Origin: Rhizobium sp.
Lineage (GTDB): Bacteria; Pseudomonadota; Gammaproteobacteria; Burkholderiales; Thiobacillaceae
Reading direction: 5' to 3'
Assembly: GCA_019459285.1 (NCBI GenBank)
Contig: JAIBEL010000052.1
Span: 1 to 64,000, forward strand
DNA: 64,000 nt
Positions 40,427 through 48,017 of this stretch are shown piece by piece. Every line of letters starts with the position of its first letter. Position 1 is the stretch's first letter. A program made the position numbers and the translations under genes. The notes under the pieces were generated by a model. It worked only from the letters and a program-made list of their open reading frames with translations. It made no database searches and was not told the origin of the DNA.

Positions 40427-40972
40427 TTGAGGGGCCTCATAGCGTACGGATAAAGGTAAATGGTACAGGGATCGGCTTCGTCCAACTGCGCTGATCGACG
40501 GCTATCGCCAAATTGGCCGCCGACGCCTCGGTTTTTGCTGCCATTGCTAACACTTGAGACCATGAGCGGCTGGTGTGGAGCAGCTTGCCGACTCCGGTAC
40601 GAAGTTCGGGCTAAATGTCTACTTTCGACAACGGCAGGGGACGGCAATCGACCCTAAAGTAGGCGGTCATGGGCCACTCATCGAGGGTCCGTTGAATAGC
40701 GGGAAACGGCCAATCAGAATTCCGGCAAAAGTGCGCCTGGAAGGCTGAGCAATCCATTTTTCTTCCGTGTCGGATAAGACGCCGATATTTTAGTGAAAAT
40801 CGGACCGCTGTTCTTATCGGTCAATCACGCTGTCTGAAACCATTTCTGGCTTCGGCGCAATTATCTCAGCAACTTTACGTTTTCTTAACACTTTCCTCAT
40901 CAGTCTTAGCCGCATCTTTATTAGCAGGTCTCTATAGTCATTGCATCGCCGTTCACTTTGCAAGGAGATGTC
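40427..40972 (+). promoter_or_regulatory. Upstream region of the kdp operon
   Basis: 546 bases without a gene. Near the 3' end an AT-rich block TTTACGTTTTCTTAACACTT (40875-40894) resembles KdpE targets, and TATAGT (40933-40938) is a possible -10 with no good -35, as expected for an activated promoter. AAGGAGATGTC precedes the first small ORF. The 5' part includes fragments like dispersed spacer repeats (40620-40670). Confidence 0.4.
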
Positions 40973-41065
40973 ATGGATCTGTTCTACCTCGCAGGCATTG
41001 TCCTGTTCTTCGCCCTGTTAGCTGGCCTTGCTGTCGGCTGCGCAAAGCTGGGAGCGACCAAATGA
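40973..41065 (+). CDS. 30-residue membrane peptide ahead of kdpF
   Basis: MDLFYLAGIVLFFALLAGLA then [10 protein letters not shown]: one membrane helix with a short basic end. It has a strong ribosome site (AAGGAGATGTC ATG) and overlaps the kdpF ATG by TGA/ATG sharing (41062-41065), so it is very probably translated and coupled to kdpF. It looks like a second KdpF-like subunit or a leader peptide; I know no experimental role. Confidence 0.7.
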   Translation: MDLFYLAGIVLFFALLAGLAVGCAKLGATK

Positions 41066-41154
41066 GCTGGATGCACATCGTCACGGCCGTTATCGCGGTC
41101 GGGTTGCTTGTCTACCTGATCGCCGCCCTGCTCAAACCTGAGGACTTTTCATGA
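41062..41154 (+). CDS. kdpF: K+-transporting ATPase subunit F
   Basis: 30 aa, [20 protein letters not shown] then [11 protein letters not shown] single helix ending in LLKPE(D/R)F is the KdpF signature. It stabilises the KdpABC complex in the inner membrane. Its stop overlaps the kdpA ATG (ATGA). Confidence 0.9.
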   Translation: MSWMHIVTAVIAVGLLVYLIAALLKPEDFS

Positions 41155-42938
41155 CTACCCATGCCTGGCTCCTGCTTGGAGCGTATCTGGTGATTCTGCT
41201 GCTGGTGGCCAAGCCACTGGGCATCTATATCGCCAATGTGATGGAAGGCCGCGGGCTCGCGCTGCGCGTCGGCGGCCCCATCGAATCGCTCCTGTATCGC
41301 ATCGGCGGCGTGCGCCGTGACGAGGAAATGGGCTGGCTGAAATATGCCCTCGCCATCCTGCTGTTCAACGCGCTCGGCGCGCTGGCCGTCTATGCCCTGC
41401 AACGGCTGCAGCTCTGGTTGCCGCTGAATCCCCAGGCGATGGCCAACGTCAGCCCGGATTCGTCCTTCAACACCGCCGTCAGCTTCGTCACAAACACCAA
41501 CTGGCAGGGCTATGGTGGCGAATCGACCATGAGCTACCTGACCCAGATGCTCGGCCTGGCGGTGCAGAACTTCCTCTCAGCCGCCACCGGCATCGTCGTC
41601 GTCATCGCGCTAATCCGCGGTTTCGCCCGTCACACGGCCAAGACCATCGGCAACGCCTGGGTCGATCTCACCCGCATCACGCTCTATGTGCTGCTGCCGA
41701 TCTCGCTGGTCTACGCTGTGTTCCTGGTCGGCCAGGGCGTCATCCAGAACTTCGACGCCTACAAGGACGTGACGACCGTGGAGGCCACCCGGTACGACGC
41801 GCCCAAGCTCGATGCTGCCGGCCAGCCGATCAAGGACGACAAGGGCAACGCCGTCACCGAGTCCGTCTCCACCCCGACGCAGACCCTGGCCATGGGCCCG
41901 GTCGCCTCGCAGGAAGCGATCAAGATGCTCGGCACCAACGGCGGCGGCTTCTTCAACGCCAACTCGGCGCACCCCTACGAGAATCCGACCCCGCTCGCCA
42001 ACTTCATCCAGATGCTGTCGATCTTCCTGATCCCGGCGGCGCTGACTCTGACCTTCGGCCGCATGGTGGGTGACATGCGGCAGGGCTGGGCGGTGCTGGC
42101 CGCGATGACGCTGATGTTCGTGGTCATGGCGGTTGCGGCGATGAGCTTCGAACATCAGGGCAACCCGCTGCTGGCCAACCTGGGCGCCGACATGTCGGTC
42201 GGCAACATGGAAGGCAAGGAGACGCGCTTCGGCATCGCCGACTCGGGCCTGTTCGCCACCATCACCACGCTGGCCTCCTGCGGGGCGGTCAATTCCATGC
42301 ACGACTCCTTCATGCCGCTGGGCGGCTTCGTTCCGCTGTGGAACATGATGCTCGGCGAGGTGGTGTTCGGCGGCGTCGGCACTGGGCTCTACGGCATGCT
42401 GGTGTTCGCCGTCATGGCGGTGTTCATTGCCGGCCTGATGATCGGCCGCACGCCGGAATACCTGGGCAAGAAGATCGAGGCCTACGAGATGAAGATGGTG
42501 TCCATCGCCATCCTGGTGACGCCCTTGCTGGTGCTGGCCGGAACGGCTATCGCCGTCATGGTCCCGGCCGGTGTTGCCGGTATCGCCAACCCCGGCGCGC
42601 ACGGCTTCTCGGAAATCCTCTATGCCTTCACCTCGGCCGCCAACAACAACGGCAGTGCCTTTGCCGGGCTGTCGGCCAACACGCCTTTCTACAACACCCT
42701 GCTGGGCATTGCCATGTGGTTCGGCCGGTTCGGCGTGATCGTACCGGTACTCGCCCTGGCCGGCGCCCTCGCCGCGAAGAAGCGCATCACCGCCAGCGCC
42801 GGCACCATGCCGACCCATGGCCCGCTCTTCGTCGTGCTGCTGATCGGCACCGTGGTGCTGGTCGGCGCGCTGAATTATGTTCCCGCGCTCGCGCTCGGGC
42901 CGGTGGTCGAGCATCTGATGCTCGGGTCCGCTCACTGA
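41151..42938 (+). CDS. kdpA: K+-transporting ATPase subunit A (channel-like)
   Basis: 595 aa, about ten membrane helices, distant relative of the Trk/KcsA family. It binds and selects K+. Selectivity-loop segments include [42 protein letters not shown] and [13 protein letters not shown], one per pseudo-repeat. It overlaps kdpF by 4 bases and is 16 bases from kdpB. Confidence 0.97.
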   Translation: MTTHAWLLLGAYLVILLLVAKPLGIYIANVMEGRGLALRVGGPIESLLYRIGGVRRDEEMGWLKYALAILLFNALGALAVYALQRLQLWLPLNPQAMANVSPDSSFNTAVSFVTNTNWQGYGGESTMSYLTQMLGLAVQNFLSAATGIVVVIALIRGFARHTAKTIGNAWVDLTRITLYVLLPISLVYAVFLVGQGVIQNFDAYKDVTTVEATRYDAPKLDAAGQPIKDDKGNAVTESVSTPTQTLAMGPVASQEAIKMLGTNGGGFFNANSAHPYENPTPLANFIQMLSIFLIPAALTLTFGRMVGDMRQGWAVLAAMTLMFVVMAVAAMSFEHQGNPLLANLGADMSVGNMEGKETRFGIADSGLFATITTLASCGAVNSMHDSFMPLGGFVPLWNMMLGEVVFGGVGTGLYGMLVFAVMAVFIAGLMIGRTPEYLGKKIEAYEMKMVSIAILVTPLLVLAGTAIAVMVPAGVAGIANPGAHGFSEILYAFTSAANNNGSAFAGLSANTPFYNTLLGIAMWFGRFGVIVPVLALAGALAAKKRITASAGTMPTHGPLFVVLLIGTVVLVGALNYVPALALGPVVEHLMLGSAH

Positions 42939-42954
42939 GCCGAAGGAGAAAACC

Positions 42955-45033
42955 ATGTCGCACAAAAAACTTGCCATGTTCGACCCGGCGTTGGTCAAGC
43001 CTGCGATCATCGATTCATTCAGGAAGCTGAACCCCGCCGTACAGTGGCGCAACCCGGTGATGTTTGTCGTCTATGTCGGCAGCATCCTGACCACCGTGCT
43101 CTGGGCTCAGGCCCTGGCCGGGCAGGGCGAAGCCCCGGCCGGGTTCATCCTCGCCATTGCCCTCTGGTTGTGGTTCACGGTGCTGTTCGCCAACTTCGCC
43201 GAAGCGCTGGCCGAGGGGCGCAGCAAGGCCCAGGCGGCCTCGTTGCGCGGGCTGAAGAAAGAAACCCTGGCCAAAAAGATCAAGGGAGCGAACGCGACCG
43301 ATACGTGGGACACGGTGCCGGCCACGGATCTGCGCAAGGGCGATATGTTCATCGTCCATGCCAGTGAAACCATCCCGGCCGACGGCGAGGTCATCGTAGG
43401 CGTGGCCTCGGTGGACGAATCGGCGATCACCGGAGAATCGGCACCCGTCATCCGCGAAGCGGGCGGCGACTTCTCCGCCGTCACCGGCGGCACCCGCGTG
43501 CTGTCCGACTGGCTGGTCGTGCGCGTGACGGTCAATCCGGGCGAGACCTTCGTCGACCGCATGATCGCCATGGTGGAAAACGCCAAACGCCAGAAGACGC
43601 CCAACGAGATCGCACTGACCATCCTGCTGGTGGCGCTGACCATCGTTTTCCTGGGCGTCACCGTCACCTTGCTGCCCTTCTCAATGTTCGGTGTCAGCGT
43701 GGCGCAGGCCGGCACACCTATCTCCATCACAGTGCTCATCGCTCTGCTGGTCTGCCTGATCCCGACCACGATTGCCGGCCTGCTGTCGGCCATCGGCGTC
43801 GCCGGCATGAGCCGCATGATGCAGGCCAATGTCATCGCCACCTCCGGCCGTGCGGTCGAAGCGGCGGGCGATGTCGATGTGCTGCTGCTGGACAAGACCG
43901 GCACGATCACGCTGGGCAACCGCCAGGCGACCACCTTCCTGCATGCTGCCGGCGTGAAGGAAGCGGAACTGGCCGACGCAGCCCAACTCTCGTCGCTCGC
44001 CGACGAGACGCCGGAAGGCCGCAGCATCGTGGTTCTGGCCAAGGACAAGTTCAACCTGCGCGGCCGTGACGTGCAGGAACTGGGTGCCCATTTCGTGCAT
44101 TTCACTGCCCAGACCCGCATGAGCGGCGTCGACCTCGACGGCCGCGAGATCCGCAAGGGGGCGGCCGAAGCCGTACGCGCCTATGTCGCGGAACGCGGCG
44201 GCCACTTCCCGCCGGAGGTGGACATGATCGTCGAACAGGTCGCCAAACGCGGTTCCACCCCGCTGGTGGTGGCCGAGTCTGCTGGCGGCCGTGCCCGCGT
44301 GCTGGGGGTGGTGGAACTGAAAGACGTCGTCAAGGGCGGCATCAAGGAGCGCTTCGCCGAACTGCGCCGCATGGGCATCAAGACGGTGATGATCACCGGC
44401 GACAACCGCCTGACCGCCGCCTCCATCGCCGCCGAGGCGGGGGTGGACGACTTCCTGGCCGAGGCCACCCCCGAGGCCAAGCTGAAGCTCATCCGCGAAT
44501 ACCAGGCCGAAGGCCGGCTGGTGGCCATGACCGGCGACGGCACCAACGACGCCCCCGCGCTCGCGCAGGCCGACGTCGCGGTGGCCATGAACACCGGCAC
44601 CCAGGCCGCCAAGGAGGCTGGCAACATGGTCGACCTCGACTCCAACCCGACCAAGCTGATCGAGGTGGTGGAAACCGGCAAGCAGATGTTGATGACGCGC
44701 GGTTCGCTCACCACCTTCTCCATCGCCAACGACATCGCCAAGTATTTCGCCATCATCCCGGCAGCCTTCGTCACCACCTACCCGCAGCTCGCGGCGCTCA
44801 ACGTCATGGGCCTGGCCAGTCCCGCTTCCGCCATCCTGTCGGCGGTGATCTTCAATGCACTGATCATCATGTTCCTGATCCCGCTGGCGCTGAAAGGCGT
44901 GAAATACCAGCCCTTGGGGGCCGCGGTGCTGCTGCGCCGCAACCTGGCCGTCTATGGCCTGGGCGGACTGATCGTGCCCTTCATCGGCATCAAGCTGATC
45001 GACATGCTGATCGCCGTCGCCAGTCTCGCCTGA
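42955..45033 (+). CDS. kdpB: K+-transporting ATPase subunit B
   Basis: 692 aa P1A-type ATPase subunit. Phosphorylation site Asp313 in [10 protein letters not shown], actuator TGES ([12 protein letters not shown], where KdpB is inhibited by Ser phosphorylation in E. coli), [10 protein letters not shown] and [19 protein letters not shown]. It energises K+ uptake with KdpA and KdpC. Preceded by GGAGAAAACC. Confidence 0.97.
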   Translation: MSHKKLAMFDPALVKPAIIDSFRKLNPAVQWRNPVMFVVYVGSILTTVLWAQALAGQGEAPAGFILAIALWLWFTVLFANFAEALAEGRSKAQAASLRGLKKETLAKKIKGANATDTWDTVPATDLRKGDMFIVHASETIPADGEVIVGVASVDESAITGESAPVIREAGGDFSAVTGGTRVLSDWLVVRVTVNPGETFVDRMIAMVENAKRQKTPNEIALTILLVALTIVFLGVTVTLLPFSMFGVSVAQAGTPISITVLIALLVCLIPTTIAGLLSAIGVAGMSRMMQANVIATSGRAVEAAGDVDVLLLDKTGTITLGNRQATTFLHAAGVKEAELADAAQLSSLADETPEGRSIVVLAKDKFNLRGRDVQELGAHFVHFTAQTRMSGVDLDGREIRKGAAEAVRAYVAERGGHFPPEVDMIVEQVAKRGSTPLVVAESAGGRARVLGVVELKDVVKGGIKERFAELRRMGIKTVMITGDNRLTAASIAAEAGVDDFLAEATPEAKLKLIREYQAEGRLVAMTGDGTNDAPALAQADVAVAMNTGTQAAKEAGNMVDLDSNPTKLIEVVETGKQMLMTRGSLTTFSIANDIAKYFAIIPAAFVTTYPQLAALNVMGLASPASAILSAVIFNALIIMFLIPLALKGVKYQPLGAAVLLRRNLAVYGLGGLIVPFIGIKLIDMLIAVASLA

Positions 45034-45047
45034 GAAAGGAAAGAATC

Positions 45048-45626
45048 ATGAAAACCCTGTTTCGACCCGCCCTCACCCTGTTCGTCCTGCTGTCGGTCGT
45101 TACCGGCATTGTCTACCCCCTGGCGGTGACCGGAATCGCAAAAGTGCTGTTCCCCGACGCCGCTGAGGGCAGCCTGATCATCGAGAACGGCAAGCCGGTC
45201 GGTTCACGGCTGATCGGCCAGAACTTTACCGACCCGAAATACTTCTGGGGCCGCCCATCGGCCACCGGTCCGATGCCCTACAACGCCAGTGCCTCCAGCG
45301 GTTCCAACCAGGGCCCGCTCAACCCGGCCCTGAAAGATGCGGTCAAGGCCCGGATCGATGCGCTCAAGGCCTCCGACCCGAGCCAGACGGCGCCGATCCC
45401 GGAAGACCTGGTCACCGCCTCGGGCAGCGGCCTCGATCCCCAGATCAGCCCTGCCGCCGCCCGCTGGCAGGCCCCGCGCGTCGCCCGCGTCCGCGGCCTG
45501 AGCGAAGCCGAGGTGAGCAAGCTCATCGACGCCCATACCGAGGGGCGCCAACTCGGCCTGCTGGGCGAACCCCGGGTCAACGTGCTGGCGCTGAACCTGG
45601 CGCTGGACCGTCTGGCCAAACCCTAA
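45048..45626 (+). CDS. kdpC: K+-transporting ATPase subunit C
   Basis: 192 aa. One N-terminal membrane helix (~10-30) and a periplasmic-side domain with the KdpC signatures [29 protein letters not shown] and AASWQAPRVA-like [17 protein letters not shown], ending [13 protein letters not shown]. It follows kdpB by 14 bases. Unlike E. coli, kdpD does not follow directly; five further genes and a gene remnant intervene. Confidence 0.96.
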   Translation: MKTLFRPALTLFVLLSVVTGIVYPLAVTGIAKVLFPDAAEGSLIIENGKPVGSRLIGQNFTDPKYFWGRPSATGPMPYNASASSGSNQGPLNPALKDAVKARIDALKASDPSQTAPIPEDLVTASGSGLDPQISPAAARWQAPRVARVRGLSEAEVSKLIDAHTEGRQLGLLGEPRVNVLALNLALDRLAKP

Positions 45627-45633
45627 GACCGCC

Positions 45634-45756
45634 ATGGAACTCCAGAACTTCCTGATGGCTATCGCCGCACTCGTCATCCCCTTGCTCTTTGCATGGGTTG
45701 TTGTGACCTGCTTGGCTAACAAACACCCCGAGAAACAAGAAAGGAAATCAAGTTAA
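45634..45756 (+). CDS. 40-residue membrane peptide after kdpC
   Basis: Starts MELQNFLMAIAALVIPLLFA, continues with WVVVTCLANKHP and a basic tail (EKQERKSS). One membrane helix. It lies 7 bases after kdpC, and its TAA overlaps the next ATG (TAATG), which supports real translation. No family recognised. Confidence 0.6.
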   Translation: MELQNFLMAIAALVIPLLFAWVVVTCLANKHPEKQERKSS

Positions 45757-46562
45757 TGAAACTGCCGCACTCTATCTTCTCCCCCCTCGCCCTCATGGCC
45801 TCAATGGCGTCCCTGCCTGCGCTCGCCGAGGACAGCCCGCACACGCTGACGGCCAATATCGGCCTCACCAGCAACTATGTCTTCCGCGGCATTTCCCAGA
45901 CCGGTGGCAAGCCTGCCATTCAGGGAGGCTTTGACTATACGCACGCCAGCGGTGTCTACCTTGGCACTTGGGGCTCCAACGTAAGCTGGCTGACGGAATT
46001 CCAGGGTTACGCCAGCGGCAGCATGGAACTCGATCTCTACGGCGGCTACCGCAATACCATCGGACCGATCAGTTATGACGTGGGGGCGATCCGCTACATG
46101 TACCCGGGCAGCAAAAAAGACAGCGTTGTGGGTGCCTGGACCTCGGAGATTTATGGCTCGGTAGGCTGGAAATGGTTTACTGCCAAGTATTCCCACTATG
46201 TGAGTGACTCGGTGTTTGGCGTCGGCCCGAATACCAATGGCACCTACTATCTGGATATTTCCGGCAGCCTGCCTGTTGCAGACACCGGCATGACCCTGGG
46301 TGCGCATTGGGGTACCTTCAACTTCAAGAACGACGATCAGTTTATTGCCGCCTACGGCGTATCGCCGGATTACAAGGACTGGAAGATCAGTGCAACGTAT
46401 GACCTCGGCAGGCTGGCCAAGCGGGCGTCCGGCATGACCCTTGGCGTCGCGTACAGTGACACCAATGCCGAGAAAGCTTTCTGGACGAACACCGGGACGA
46501 GCAATACCGGCGAGTATCTGGGCAAAGCCACGGCCACTGCATGGATTTCCAAGACGTTCTAA
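45756..46562 (+). CDS. TorF-family putative outer-membrane porin
   Basis: 268 aa. Signal peptide cut after ALA (residue 24). The mature start HTLTANIGLTSNYVFRGISQ is the signature of the TorF / Gcw_chp porin family, followed by alternating beta-strand pattern ending in Phe (ATAWISKTF), as for outer-membrane barrels. In other bacteria these genes often sit beside PII/ammonium transporter genes; here a PII remnant follows. A route for ions across the outer membrane to Kdp is a reasonable inference. Confidence 0.8.
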   Translation: MKLPHSIFSPLALMASMASLPALAEDSPHTLTANIGLTSNYVFRGISQTGGKPAIQGGFDYTHASGVYLGTWGSNVSWLTEFQGYASGSMELDLYGGYRNTIGPISYDVGAIRYMYPGSKKDSVVGAWTSEIYGSVGWKWFTAKYSHYVSDSVFGVGPNTNGTYYLDISGSLPVADTGMTLGAHWGTFNFKNDDQFIAAYGVSPDYKDWKISATYDLGRLAKRASGMTLGVAYSDTNAEKAFWTNTGTSNTGEYLGKATATAWISKTF

Positions 46563-46630
46563 CTTGCTGACTCATCGGAACGGTGCAGGCGCCCCCTCCT
46601 TTTTCCCTCGTCCACATTCTGGGAGACGAC

Positions 46631-46798
46631 ATGAAATTCGTAACGGCAATCATCAAGCCGTTCGAGCTGGATGAAGTGCGCGAGGCCTTGTCCGCCATCG
46701 GCATTACCGGTTTGATCGTTCCCGTCAGCAGACCCGCGGTTCCCCTGCGGACAGCCCCCTGCTATTTCCCCCCCCTGCAATCGATTCCACGTGGTTGA
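46631..46798 (+). pseudogene. Truncated PII signal protein (glnK/glnB-like)
   Basis: Residues 1-30 read MKFVTAIIKPFELDEVREAL then SAIGITGLIV, an excellent PII N-terminus, with GGGAGACGAC as ribosome site. After that the sequence diverges abruptly (PVSRPAVPLRTAPC) and stops at 55 aa. The T-loop, the uridylylation Tyr and the nucleotide-binding C-terminus are absent (intact PII is ~112 aa). It looks like a deletion that joined the PII start to sequence upstream of the EIIA gene. Confidence 0.8.
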
Positions 46799-46840
46799 TT
46801 GGCATACCCTGTCCAAGGCAGCGTAAATCTGGAGGCGAAC

Positions 46841-47389
46841 GTGAATCTGAATCCCTTGGCCGTGATCAAGTCTGGCCTGTTTATCGGCGCGAAAAAGCCC
46901 CCCGGATTGAACACGCTCGCCAGTTATCTCTCCCCGGAAAATATCTGCCTCGACGTCGCGGTCTCGAACAGGCTTGAGCTTTTCGATGTCATCGGTCGGC
47001 ACATGGAGCACGAGCATGCGCTCCCCCAGGAATGGGTAGCCCGGAGTCTATCGCGCCGCGAGCAGGCCGGTTCCACTGGCCTTGGAAAAGGTGTCGCCAT
47101 CCCCCATGCCCGCGTCAAGGAGCTGGAACAGATGCAGATTGCCTATATGCGCCTGAAGTCGCCCATCCCCTTCGATGCCCCGGACGGCAACCCGGTCATG
47201 GATATCCTGGTCCTGCTGGCGCCGAACCAGGCCAACGAGGAACACCTCAGAATTCTGGCCGATGCCACGCAGTTGTTCTCCGACTGCCGTTTTCGCGCAC
47301 GCCTGCACCAGTGCGGTCACGCCTCGGAGGTCACGCAGCTGTTCGCCTCCTGGAGCCAGCCCGTGGCCCCTTTCTTTAGCCGCGCTTAA
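46841..47389 (+). CDS. PtsN-like PTS EIIA protein in the kdp locus
   Basis: 182 aa from a GTG at 46841 with CTGGAGGCGAAC upstream. EIIA fructose/Ntr-type domain at ~25-175: phospho-acceptor His89 in KGVAIPHARVKELEQ, then MQIAYMRLKSPIPFDAPDG and LVLLAPNQANEEHLRILADA. It has a ~25-residue N-terminal extension compared with PtsN. In E. coli unphosphorylated EIIA-Ntr binds KdpD and stimulates it. A dedicated paralogue three genes upstream of kdpD suggests the same link hard-wired in this operon. No EIIB/EIIC genes are nearby. Confidence 0.85.
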   Translation: MNLNPLAVIKSGLFIGAKKPPGLNTLASYLSPENICLDVAVSNRLELFDVIGRHMEHEHALPQEWVARSLSRREQAGSTGLGKGVAIPHARVKELEQMQIAYMRLKSPIPFDAPDGNPVMDILVLLAPNQANEEHLRILADATQLFSDCRFRARLHQCGHASEVTQLFASWSQPVAPFFSRA

Positions 47390-47467
47390 CGGTCCGGCGG
47401 CCAATCTTTACGACATCTTGACGCCGCTGCCGCTAGGATGAAACGCATCGTAACGACGGGAATTGAC

Positions 47468-47812
47468 ATGAGTATCACTCAGCAGAAAGAAGAGCCACCC
47501 TCCGCGTGTAACGACAAGATATGCATCGGCATCGCCCTGGTCGGGGAAGACATCCGGGTCGCGGCGCGCGCCGATGGCCGCGAGGTCGCACACGGCAGCT
47601 TCCCGGCCAGCGCCCTCGGTACCGCGGCCTTGCTTTGTTACCTGACCGATTGGCAGGCGCCATTGAGGCTTGCCGTGGCTACCGCGGGCGCCGCCGCCCT
47701 CGGCCTTGCCCTGGCAGTCGGCGCATCGCATGGCCGGGAGGTGTTCCTGGTTTCCGCACAAACCCATAGCGCAGCATCGGATCTTGCCCGCTATGCCGAA
47801 CATGCCATTTGA
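47468..47812 (+). CDS. Unknown 114-aa protein upstream of kdpD
   Basis: Starts MSITQQKEEPPSACNDKICI; an ATG 10 codons upstream (47438) is an alternative, but ACGGGAATTGAC precedes the chosen one. The core alternates beta-like and Ala-rich helical sequence (GIALVGEDIRVAARADGREV; LRLAVATAGAAALGLALAVG). The pattern of short strands then an Ala-rich helix recalls a Usp-like or RNase H-like fragment, but I do not recognise the family. Same direction as kdpD, 16 bases before the zinc-ribbon ORF. Confidence 0.55.
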   Translation: MSITQQKEEPPSACNDKICIGIALVGEDIRVAARADGREVAHGSFPASALGTAALLCYLTDWQAPLRLAVATAGAAALGLALAVGASHGREVFLVSAQTHSAASDLARYAEHAI

Positions 47813-47828
47813 CCGCGCGGGGAAGTTG

Positions 47829-48002
47829 ATGATCCACATTTGCCCAGTCTGCGGGAAGACACATGCGGTGAACCCTGCCCGTCACTCGGTGGCTTGGGGG
47901 CGCCAGTTCACGTGTTCCCCCGAGTGTGAGTCTGAGCGCCGCCGTCGCATGCGCAGGCAACTGCTTGAATCCTGCCCATTGCGTGTGCAGGACGGACGCT
48001 GA
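47829..48002 (+). CDS. 57-aa zinc-ribbon-like protein
   Basis: MIHICPVCGKTHAVNPARHS then VAWGRQFTCSPECESERRRR: two Cys pairs (CPVC and CSPEC) spaced like a treble-clef or zinc ribbon, with a highly basic tail. It starts 16 bases after the previous ORF and ends 15 bases before kdpD. Probably a small DNA-, RNA- or protein-binding factor; role unknown. Confidence 0.6.
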   Translation: MIHICPVCGKTHAVNPARHSVAWGRQFTCSPECESERRRRMRRQLLESCPLRVQDGR

Positions 48003-48017
48003 AAGTACACTGAGCCC

